64,000 nt of DNA from Gammaproteobacteria bacterium (GTDB lineage: Bacteria; Pseudomonadota; Gammaproteobacteria; Pseudomonadales; Azotimanducaceae), in assembly GCA_009840305.1 (NCBI GenBank), contig VXNY01000023.1:1-64000 (forward strand), in the 5' to 3' direction. Below the pieces are notes generated by a model that was given only the letters and a program-made list of their open reading frames with translations, was not told where the DNA came from and searched no databases. This document shows positions 1-7,265 of this stretch, piece after piece (within the stretch, counting starts at the first letter, position 1; each line of letters opens with the position of its first letter). The position numbers and the translations under genes are program-made.

Positions 1-1844
1 TGGCGGACGTATTACAGTCCCTTGAGAACAGCGAAACGATAGTTTGCGATCAGCGTGGCAAATACCAGTCGTCGCGCCGAACTCAACAGTTGGATCGGCT
101 ACCGTCTTTCTTTGATCGTCAATACACTGGTTTAACTGAAAACGCTAACGGTCATTGGCACTTTCGGTCACTAACACCAAATTCTCCTCCGAACATTCTA
201 TTACGAGGTACTAAAAACCTTGCTGACGGCGAAATCGTAACCATAGAAATCGAAGAAGCCGATATAGATCATTATTACGGTAAGGTAGTAGCGAAGATTC
301 CAGCAGAAGACGAAGCGAGCCGTGCGGCACTAACTCTTCTCACAGCTTATGAAGTGCCCCACGGTAATCCTTGGAATCCAAAGCGCGAAAAATTCTCCGA
401 ATTCATTAGTGAGGAGTCGGTACAAGACCGCGTTGATTTGCGCCAATACCCATTCGTAACCATAGATGGTGAGTCAGCGAAAGATTTTGACGACGCTGTG
501 TTTGTAGAAAGTCAGAAAACTGGAGACTGGCGCATGTTGGTAGCTATCGCTGACGTAGCGCATTACGTGTATCCCAATGACGAGCTAGATCGAGAAGCCA
601 GACGACGCGGAAATTCGGTGTATCTCCCTGATCGTGTGGTACCCATGCTCCCGGAAGATTTATCCAATGGAATTTGCTCTCTTAAGCCCAATCTGGATCG
701 ACTGGCTATGGTGTGCGAAATGCAGCTATCCAAGGGCGGCAAAACTAAATCGTTTAAGTTCTATGAAGCTGTGATTCGAAGTGCCGGGCGACTAACGTAC
801 TCTGAGACTGTTTCTGTGTGTCGAGGAGAAGAATTGCGCGATCGTGCACCCGCGATAAACGCGTCGTTAAGTGCTTTTTACAACGCGTTCCGTGTTGTAC
901 GCCAGCGCCGCGAACAGCGTGGAGCACTAGACTTTACGTCTCGAGAAACTGCAGTAAAAGTGCAGAACGGTGAGCCGATTGAAGTCGTCGCGGTGCGCCA
1001 GAACGAAGCTCACCAGATGATCGAAGAAGCCATGATCTTAGCGAATGTTTGCGCTGCACAACATCTGCAAAAGAATAACATCAATCCCCTTTACCGAGTG
1101 CATACGAGTCCTCGTACAGAAGCGCTCAAAGAGCTGCAATCTGTGTTACAACAGTGCCACATATGCAACTTTGATCTCGAGGAGTGCAATTCTCAAACGA
1201 TTCAACACTTGCTTAACGAACTGCGCCGGTTGACCAAAGATTCATGGATATGGGAGCTACAAGTACTAAGGGCAATGCATCAAGCAAGATATTCATTTCT
1301 CAAAAACCAACACTTCGGTCTCGCTTTAGTTGAATACGCCCATTTCACCTCACCAATTCGTCGATATGCAGATCTTCATCTTCACAGACTAATCAAATAT
1401 ACGCTTAAATTTTCAAAGGAGAAGTTGCAGAGAGACCCGGAGATTGCGTACTTGGGCGAAGACTTATCGGAGTGTGAGCGTCGAGCTACAAGTGTGTCTC
1501 GAAAAGTCGATCTCTGGCTCAAGTGTCGTTTACTGAAGAAGATGAGTGGCAAAACTTTTGGTGGTGTTATTTCTGGAGTCGAGGAGTTTGGGATATTCGT
1601 AGAGCTTGATCATTACTGTGTTTCCGGTTTAATTCACGTGACTGATCTCGGCGACGACTACTATGTTGCTCACGGACCGGTCATGCAAGGAACACGTAGC
1701 GGTGTTGAATATTGTTTAGGCGAACGTCTACAAGTAGTGGTAGTATCCGTGGATGTTGAATTGTGTCGCATTGATTTGATCGAGTCGAAACCTCGCCAAA
1801 AACGGCACGAATTTCGCCGTGGTAAACTAAAGTTTCATCGTTAG
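1..1844 (+). CDS. rnr: ribonuclease R, 5' end outside the window
   Basis: 3'-to-5' exoribonuclease of the RNase II/RNB family, which degrades structured RNA and takes part in rRNA and tmRNA-linked decay. The frame is open from base 3, so the start lies upstream; about 613 residues are visible of a protein usually 700-800 long. Seen: the RNB catalytic block DGESAKDFDDAV (nt 465-500) with its four Asp, the later YAHFTSPIRRYADL block (nt 1336-1377), and a C-terminal S1 domain (nt 1557-1760) ending in a basic tail. The N-terminal cold-shock domains are mostly missing. It is followed after 19 nt by rlmB, the standard gammaproteobacterial order, so the two are probably co-transcribed. Confidence 0.96.
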   Translation, partial: ADVLQSLENSETIVCDQRGKYQSSRRTQQLDRLPSFFDRQYTGLTENANGHWHFRSLTPNSPPNILLRGTKNLADGEIVTIEIEEADIDHYYGKVVAKIPAEDEASRAALTLLTAYEVPHGNPWNPKREKFSEFISEESVQDRVDLRQYPFVTIDGESAKDFDDAVFVESQKTGDWRMLVAIADVAHYVYPNDELDREARRRGNSVYLPDRVVPMLPEDLSNGICSLKPNLDRLAMVCEMQLSKGGKTKSFKFYEAVIRSAGRLTYSETVSVCRGEELRDRAPAINASLSAFYNAFRVVRQRREQRGALDFTSRETAVKVQNGEPIEVVAVRQNEAHQMIEEAMILANVCAAQHLQKNNINPLYRVHTSPRTEALKELQSVLQQCHICNFDLEECNSQTIQHLLNELRRLTKDSWIWELQVLRAMHQARYSFLKNQHFGLALVEYAHFTSPIRRYADLHLHRLIKYTLKFSKEKLQRDPEIAYLGEDLSECERRATSVSRKVDLWLKCRLLKKMSGKTFGGVISGVEEFGIFVELDHYCVSGLIHVTDLGDDYYVAHGPVMQGTRSGVEYCLGERLQVVVVSVDVELCRIDLIESKPRQKRHEFRRGKLKFHR

Positions 1845-1863
1845 TCTGAGGGTACGCACAACA

Positions 1864-2607
1864 GTGTCTAAAGAGTCGAACATAGTGTGTGGGATCCATA
1901 GTGCGAAGTCGTTTTTGAGCACTCAACCCGAGAAGGTTCGAAGGGTACTCATAGCTGAACACTACCACGGCGCAAAGTTGCACGAGATTGTGACCATAGC
2001 CAAAGAAAACCACATTCAAACAAAGTCCGTACCACGGTCCTATCTCGATAGACTCGCCGCCAAAGTTGCACATCAAGGAGTGGTTTTGGAAGTGCAAGCT
2101 TTTCGTGCGCGTGCTGAGGCTGATTTTGAAGACATGTTGGACCTTTGGAAATGTCCATTGATCTTAGCCCTTGACTCGATTCAAGATCCTCGAAATTTAG
2201 GTGCTTGCCTGCGTTCTGCTGAAGGAGCTGGGGTGGACGCCGTTATTCTGGGTAAGAATCGTAGCGCTCCTGTGACTGGCGTTGTTCATAAGACATCAGC
2301 CGGTGCCTTGGATTCAATTTTCTTGGTAGAGGTTTCTAACCTAGTCCGTTGTCTTTCAAATTTGAAGGAGCGAGGCTGTTGGATTGTGGGTGCCTCTGAC
2401 CACTCAGATACTCATTACACTGCAATCAATTACCGGGACCCGACGGTTTTGGTCGTTGGTGGCGAAGCTAAAGGTCTACGTCGCTTAACTTCGGAAATTT
2501 GTGATCAGATAGTTTCCATCCCTATGTATGGTGCTGTACCGAGTTTAAATGTCGCGGTAGCAACGGGAGTAATCTTGTTTGAAGCAACGCGACAGAGAAC
2601 TGTTTGA
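1864..2607 (+). CDS. rlmB: 23S rRNA (guanosine-2'-O-)-methyltransferase RlmB
   Basis: SPOUT-class (TrmH/SpoU) methyltransferase; in E. coli RlmB methylates the ribose of G2251 of 23S rRNA. Length 247 residues is normal. Seen: an N-terminal L30e-like substrate-binding part (residues 1-80) and the three SpoU motifs, DSIQDPRNLGACLRSA with the catalytic-type Asn and Arg, GGEAKGLRR, and IPMYGAVPSLNVAVATG forming the trefoil-knot cofactor site. It starts at GTG 1864, 19 nt after rnr. The rnr-rlmB pairing supports orthology rather than another TrmH paralogue. Confidence 0.95.
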   Translation: MSKESNIVCGIHSAKSFLSTQPEKVRRVLIAEHYHGAKLHEIVTIAKENHIQTKSVPRSYLDRLAAKVAHQGVVLEVQAFRARAEADFEDMLDLWKCPLILALDSIQDPRNLGACLRSAEGAGVDAVILGKNRSAPVTGVVHKTSAGALDSIFLVEVSNLVRCLSNLKERGCWIVGASDHSDTHYTAINYRDPTVLVVGGEAKGLRRLTSEICDQIVSIPMYGAVPSLNVAVATGVILFEATRQRTV

Positions 2608-2683
2608 TCTGTCATTCTTCAAAGGAGACGATAGTCGTACTTCTGAGGGACTTTATGCTTGCTGAAACTGTCTAAACTAATTA

Positions 2684-3721
2684 TTGAATGTGATCCTAAG
2701 ACAGTACAACCATGAACACAAAATCTACATCAGGTCTTTTCCCGCTGTGAATCCACGTACGGTAAAAAACGTTTACCTATTTACACTTGTGAGCCTACTC
2801 ATGGTTGTTTCAAGTAGTGTCAGCGGAAAGACTACGATCGATGAACTCTATGGGGAATTAAGGAGCTTTCTCAAAAAGCCTATAGAAGTTGAATATAGTG
2901 CAATCAGCGATTTTGAAGTGACTGATTCCGAAATGTTGGATTATGTTTTGGCAGCCCTTTTTAGCGATGACTCAGAAAAGGTTGATGAAATTCTCGTCGA
3001 ATTGTTTAATTACGCACACTCTGTAAACGTCCATCGTTGGTTAAATACCGAGCCACCTCCTCTACGGAATTTTTCGTCAGAACCCGGTCTTCGAGATTTC
3101 TTGATTCAGCTCTGGTTCTTCGAGCAAGAAAGACTTGAACTTGAATTGGAGCCGTATGAGGAAGTAAAACTCCCTTGGACTAGAATCCCAAAAATCTTAG
3201 TAGTGTTGTTTCCCCGGGACCAAGAAGTACACGACTTTATCTGGTCAATCCACAATCCATCGGAACCGACGGAACCTGCTATGACTCTATTGTTGTTAGA
3301 CAGTGGCGAGTTCCAGACTCTGAAAGCTAACAATCTTCGAATAGCAACTCTGCTCTCGGATGGCCCAGAGATTTTTAGGTTGATTGCGGCACGTTCTCTT
3401 GGAAGATTTCATTCGATTGAAGGATTCGAAACGTTGTTAGCTACACTCCGCGACTCGGATAACCGAAGACTGGTGGCTGTAGTCATGGAAGCAATGATCC
3501 TATATGGGTACTCAGCCCTTCCCTACGCTCAGGAATTCCACGAAGTAGCCGAGAGTTTCGGTGTGGATGAAGATACAGGGCCGGTGGTTCTGACTGATCA
3601 CATCGTGTTTCCTACACCATATGATCTTACTTTTTTTGGTGAAGACGCATCCACTAATCGATTCGTGAGTGCACTTAGAGACCTAGAACGGATGACAGTG
3701 AACCAGTCTAAATTTCAGTAA
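2684..3721 (+). CDS. exported protein with HEAT-like C-terminal part, function unknown
   Basis: No family recognised. The frame opens at TTG 2684, but GTG 2747 gives a better export signal (short basic n-region, then a hydrophobic stretch rich in Leu and Val ending near SVSG), so the mature protein is likely periplasmic. Residues about 220-285 have helical-pair spacing typical of HEAT repeats (RLIAARSLGRFHS, then an RLVAVVMEAM helix). No catalytic motif is visible. It sits between rlmB and rpsF, a place where most gammaproteobacteria have nothing or an unrelated gene. No convincing Shine-Dalgarno precedes either start. Confidence 0.7.
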   Translation: MNVILRQYNHEHKIYIRSFPAVNPRTVKNVYLFTLVSLLMVVSSSVSGKTTIDELYGELRSFLKKPIEVEYSAISDFEVTDSEMLDYVLAALFSDDSEKVDEILVELFNYAHSVNVHRWLNTEPPPLRNFSSEPGLRDFLIQLWFFEQERLELELEPYEEVKLPWTRIPKILVVLFPRDQEVHDFIWSIHNPSEPTEPAMTLLLLDSGEFQTLKANNLRIATLLSDGPEIFRLIAARSLGRFHSIEGFETLLATLRDSDNRRLVAVVMEAMILYGYSALPYAQEFHEVAESFGVDEDTGPVVLTDHIVFPTPYDLTFFGEDASTNRFVSALRDLERMTVNQSKFQ

Positions 3722-3782
3722 CAAGCTGAAGAACCTCAACCCTGATTACTTCGCTACGATAGTGAAAGTTTGTAAAATCTTC

Positions 3783-3807
3783 GAGCCCGCAGCTACTTAG
3801 CTGCCTC
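3783..3807 (+). promoter_or_regulatory. hairpin in rpsF leader, candidate S6:S18 autoregulatory motif
   Basis: GAG/CTC and CAGCT/AGCTG arms form a stem interrupted by a CCCG-containing asymmetric internal loop, closed by ACTT. Known biology: many bacterial rpsF leaders carry a stem with a CCG bulge bound by the S6:S18 complex for feedback control. The location, about 65 nt before rpsF, and the CCG-containing loop fit. No T-tract follows, so a terminator is less likely. Confidence 0.42.
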
Positions 3808-3872
3808 TCATATTTACTCCTTGTTTCACGACTTAACTTGAGGTCGGAGACTTTTGCCAAAAGGAACAATCC

Positions 3873-4535
3873 ATGCGACACTACGAAATTGTGTTCATCG
3901 TTCACCCTGATCAATCTGAGCAGGTGCCGGGAATGATCGAACGATACCAAGCGATGATCGAACGGGATGGTGGCGCGATCCACCGGTGTGAAGACTGGGG
4001 TCGTCGACAGTTAGCCTATCCGATCGCGAAAATTCACAAAGGGCACTATGTACTCTTGAATATTGAAGTGCCTGCTGATACGCTCGCGGAACTTGAGAGT
4101 TCGTTTCGCTTCAACGACGCAGTACTACGAAACTTGATTTTGTCGAGAAAAGAAGCTGTCACAGAGATGTCGAAACTGTACGCGGCCGAGCTGAGAGAAC
4201 AAGAGCGAGAGCGTGAGCGCGAGCGACAACGCGAAGAAGACATGGCCGCCCGCCAACGAGCCCGCGACGAAGAAACCGAAGAGGGATCTGACGAAACCAA
4301 GGTGGATGCGCCGACTGAAGTTGAAGACGAACACGAAGGTGAACCCGCTACTCCGGAATTGGAAGCCGACCACACGGAAGAGTCCCCTCCAGAAGATGAC
4401 GTAGAACCAGTAGCTGAAGAAGAGGCTGGTACCGATGACCAGACTCAGGAGGATGTTGTGGAAGAGGAAGCAGCCGAAGGAACTGAGCAAGAGGAAAAAG
4501 AAGAGACCGAGGAGAAAGAGGAGAAAGCGGAATGA
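3873..4535 (+). CDS. rpsF: 30S ribosomal protein S6 with long acidic tail
   Basis: Primary S6 fold at residues 1-95 (starts [25 protein letters not shown] and GHYVLLNIE are typical), which binds S18 on the platform of the small subunit. Length is 220 residues instead of the usual 95-135. Residues about 108-220 are a low-complexity extension, first an Arg/Glu helix, then mostly Glu, Asp, Thr and Pro. In E. coli the S6 C-terminus receives glutamates post-translationally from RimK; here a much longer acidic tail is encoded directly. The stop overlaps the rpsR start by 4 nt (ATGA), so translation is coupled. Confidence 0.95.
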   Translation: MRHYEIVFIVHPDQSEQVPGMIERYQAMIERDGGAIHRCEDWGRRQLAYPIAKIHKGHYVLLNIEVPADTLAELESSFRFNDAVLRNLILSRKEAVTEMSKLYAAELREQERERERERQREEDMAARQRARDEETEEGSDETKVDAPTEVEDEHEGEPATPELEADHTEESPPEDDVEPVAEEEAGTDDQTQEDVVEEEAAEGTEQEEKEETEEKEEKAE

Positions 4536-4756
4536 TCAGAAACGTTAGACGGCGCCGTACTTGCCGATTCACCGCTGAGGGTGTGAAAGAAATTGACTAC
4601 AAAGATCTCGATACACTTAAGCAGTATATAGGAGAGACTGGAAAAATTACACCTGCCCGCATGATGGGTACAAGTGCCCGCTACCAACGCCAATTGGCAA
4701 GGGCAATTAAACGCGCTCGGTACCTCGCGCTTTTACCGTACACAGACCAGCACTAA
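4532..4756 (+). CDS. rpsR: 30S ribosomal protein S18
   Basis: 74 residues, the normal length. The basic N-terminus with RRRRTCRF, the IDYKD segment, [19 protein letters not shown] and the C-terminal [14 protein letters not shown] are the family signature. It forms a heterodimer with S6 in the 30S platform. ATG 4532 overlaps the rpsF stop; rplI follows after 13 nt, giving the classical rpsF-rpsR-rplI operon. Confidence 0.98.
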   Translation: MIRNVRRRRTCRFTAEGVKEIDYKDLDTLKQYIGETGKITPARMMGTSARYQRQLARAIKRARYLALLPYTDQH

Positions 4757-4769
4757 AAGAGAGACCATC

Positions 4770-5216
4770 ATGAATGTTCTACTACTAGATAGAGTGACTA
4801 ACCTCGGCGATATTGGCGATGAAGTAAAGGTAAAGAATGGCTTTGCTCGAAACTACTTAATCCCTCAGGGATTAGCGCTGAAGGCAACGCCAGAAAATCG
4901 TAAGATCTTTGCGGACCGAGAGGAAGAGTTGCGTGCGCAAGCTATCGAGAAATTAGAAGGCGCAGAAAAACGTGCAGCGCAATTAGAAGATCTCGAAGTC
5001 ACGATCCTTCAACGGGCATTAGGCGAAGGACGGCTGTACGGTTCTGTAGGTCCGGTAGAAATTTCTCGCGCCCTTGAAAACCTCGGTATTGAAGTCAATA
5101 AGAGTGAAATCAAGATGCCCCTCGGACCGATCCGTGAAATCGGAGAATTTGATGTGGATATTCAGGTTCACGCGGATGTGTCTCGTACCGTCCATGTGAT
5201 TGTCGCTCCAACATAG
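4770..5216 (+). CDS. rplI: 50S ribosomal protein L9
   Basis: 148 residues, matching the family. The N-terminal 23S-rRNA-binding domain has LGDIGDEVKVKNGFARNYLIPQ, followed by the long connecting helix (residues about 40-75) and the C-terminal domain with GRLYGSVGP. The start is ATG 4770 (MNVLLLD) with AAAGAGAG upstream; the frame is open further upstream, but that part overlaps rpsR and does not resemble L9. Last gene of the ribosomal operon. Confidence 0.97.
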   Translation: MNVLLLDRVTNLGDIGDEVKVKNGFARNYLIPQGLALKATPENRKIFADREEELRAQAIEKLEGAEKRAAQLEDLEVTILQRALGEGRLYGSVGPVEISRALENLGIEVNKSEIKMPLGPIREIGEFDVDIQVHADVSRTVHVIVAPT

Positions 5217-5267
5217 TTTTCCAATTTCTAACTAAGACTTTTCCACTCAGTTATCCGTCGAAACTGA

Positions 5268-5288
5268 ACCGATCACCGGTCGATCGGT
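5268..5288 (+). terminator. hairpin after rplI, possible weak terminator
   Basis: Perfect 7-bp arms ACCGATC and GATCGGT enclose a 7-nt loop 51 nt after the rplI stop, followed by AAATTTTG. The T-run is short, so intrinsic termination would be partial; dnaB begins 99 nt further on and could be read through. Confidence 0.35.
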
Positions 5289-5387
5289 AAATTTTGTGTG
5301 AATATCGGTGGTTCAGCTAGTGCTGGACCAGTTTTTGCTGTTTAATATCATTCTGAACCTGTAAAAACTTTCCCGATAATGACATAA

Positions 5388-6926
5388 ATGCAATCTGACT
5401 CCGACGACGAAATTTATGGTTCGCGAGCTGAATACGATGATGCGGATGACTCACGACCGGTAAGGCTACACGAAGCACTAACTAATCAAGACGCTGAACG
5501 AGCCATCTTAGCTTGTTTGATGAGAGAAGACAGTGCTTGGGATCGACTCACCGGCCTTATCCACGAAGCAGACTTTTCCGATCACAAACATCGACGAATT
5601 TTTGCGACGATGCGATTGCTCGCGGAACAAAACAAGTCATTAGATCCCATCAGCGTTAGCGGCGCGTTGAGGGACTCCGATCTGTTTGGCAAAGTTGGCG
5701 GTCAAAACTACCTGATGGAAATTGAGGAGACGCTATTCGATAAGAACCGGCTACTCGACTACAAAGAGCTTGTACGCGCTACCGCGATCCGCCGGGAACT
5801 CGTACATGTTTCACAACAGATTCGCTTGATCGCGACGCACCCTCAAGATCGAACCGTAGACGAGCTACTGACTGAGTCCGAAACGAAGGTCTTGAAGGTG
5901 GGCGAACAACGCGATGACGAAGAAATTGTCGTCAAATTAAATGAACGCATTGACGATGCCGTGGGTTACATTAGAACACTCGCTGATCATGATGGTTACA
6001 TTCCTGGTCTAGAGTCAGGTTTTGAACGACTAGACGAACTTACCGCCGGTTTTCGCGACAATGACTTGATCATCATTGCGGCTCGACCTAGTATGGGAAA
6101 AACCGCACTAGCACTCAATATTTGTACGAACATCCTGTTGAGTTCGGAGAAACCGATTTTGTTCTTCTCGTTGGAACAAGATCGCGAACAGCTAATTCGC
6201 CGAATGCTTTCGTCAGTAGCCGGAGTGTCCTATAGAAGACTTGATCAAGGGAAGGGCCTGACAACACAAGACTGGCAACAACTGGAGAGTGCTCGACTAA
6301 GTCTATCTAAGGTTCAGTTTTACATCGTAGATCGTCCGAATATCACACTGGAAGACATGATGTCTCAGATTCGTCGAATTAATCGTGAACTTCGCGATGA
6401 GAGTAAAGAGTCGAACAACCGGTTGTCGATGGTAGTGGTGGACTACTTACAGTTGGTCAAACCTTCTCGCGACCGCTCGAATCGGGTGATCGAACTAGGT
6501 GAAGTATCCCGTGGTTTAAAAGCACTCGCGAAAGAATTCAAGATTCCAGTCGTTAGTGTCGCGCAGCTCAATAGAAGTGTCGAAAATCGGGAGAACAAGC
6601 GACCGCGAATGTCAGACCTTCGCGACAGTGGTGAAATCGAACAAGACGCAGACTTAATCCTCTTTATCTATCGAGATGAAGTCTACGACGAGTACTCCGC
6701 CCAGAAAGGAAAAGCAGAAATCATTGTCGGAAAACACCGGAACGGTCCTCGAGGAGACCTAACGCTAGACTTTCAAGCGAAACTCATGAAGTTTTCGAAC
6801 GAGGGTGAGATGGCTTTTCGAGCACCCGTTCAATACGGCAATAAAGACGAACTTGCAGCGACACAAGATGATGAGGACGAGGAACTTATCGACGACGATC
6901 TGGACGAGGATGAACCTCCTCTCTAG
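5388..6926 (+). CDS. dnaB: replicative DNA helicase DnaB
   Basis: Hexameric 5'-to-3' helicase of the replication fork. Residues 1-25 are an acidic extension; the N-terminal collar domain begins at NQDAERAILACLMRED. The RecA-like domain has Walker A ARPSMGKTA (about residue 233), Walker B MVVVDYLQL (about 350) and the SVAQLNR and DLRDSGEIEQDADLI motifs. Length 512 is slightly above the usual 450-475 because of the N-terminal extension and a C-terminal tail made almost only of Asp and Glu. It follows rplI as in E. coli and relatives. No intein is present at the usual Walker A insertion site. Confidence 0.97.
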   Translation: MQSDSDDEIYGSRAEYDDADDSRPVRLHEALTNQDAERAILACLMREDSAWDRLTGLIHEADFSDHKHRRIFATMRLLAEQNKSLDPISVSGALRDSDLFGKVGGQNYLMEIEETLFDKNRLLDYKELVRATAIRRELVHVSQQIRLIATHPQDRTVDELLTESETKVLKVGEQRDDEEIVVKLNERIDDAVGYIRTLADHDGYIPGLESGFERLDELTAGFRDNDLIIIAARPSMGKTALALNICTNILLSSEKPILFFSLEQDREQLIRRMLSSVAGVSYRRLDQGKGLTTQDWQQLESARLSLSKVQFYIVDRPNITLEDMMSQIRRINRELRDESKESNNRLSMVVVDYLQLVKPSRDRSNRVIELGEVSRGLKALAKEFKIPVVSVAQLNRSVENRENKRPRMSDLRDSGEIEQDADLILFIYRDEVYDEYSAQKGKAEIIVGKHRNGPRGDLTLDFQAKLMKFSNEGEMAFRAPVQYGNKDELAATQDDEDEELIDDDLDEDEPPL

Positions 6927-7265
6927 ATGCGCAAACGATTTAAGAAGTACTAATAGATCAGCCCTCTGCGCGGTTGGTTGTCAAAGTTTGTCTCCATCAA
7001 CCAGCCGGTAGAAATACCTCTCCGACACTTAAGATTCTCGCGGCGGCTCGAGGTCTATGTCGTTCAGTAGGAGACCCATGAGACACAATTAATCGATAGT
7101 CATCAAACTACTAAATGGCGCGTAATAGCGCAATAGATTGACTTGATTTTCCTAGGTCATGGTAGTTAGTTTGACTAGAATGAGATTTTTGCATCATTCT
7201 GTCTCGTACGTGATTTGTAGTAACGTGCGGGGGTAGAAACAAATCAGTTATTAGGAATAGAACTT
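6927..7265 (+). other. gap after dnaB with one strong hairpin
   Basis: No gene seen. At 6971-7007 two 10-nt arms (CGGTTGGTTG and CAACCAGCCG) pair fully when one G-U is allowed, with a 17-nt loop. No T-tract follows, so it is either a 3'-end protecting structure of the dnaB transcript or part of an untranslated RNA. The 3' part of the gap is AT-rich and ends with a TAGGAA Shine-Dalgarno before 7266. Confidence 0.4.

Noticed and set aside
4046..4490. Ser- and Phe-rich minus-strand frames opposite rpsF
   Set aside because: Shadows of the Glu-rich S6 tail; no ribosome site and composition explained by the other strand.
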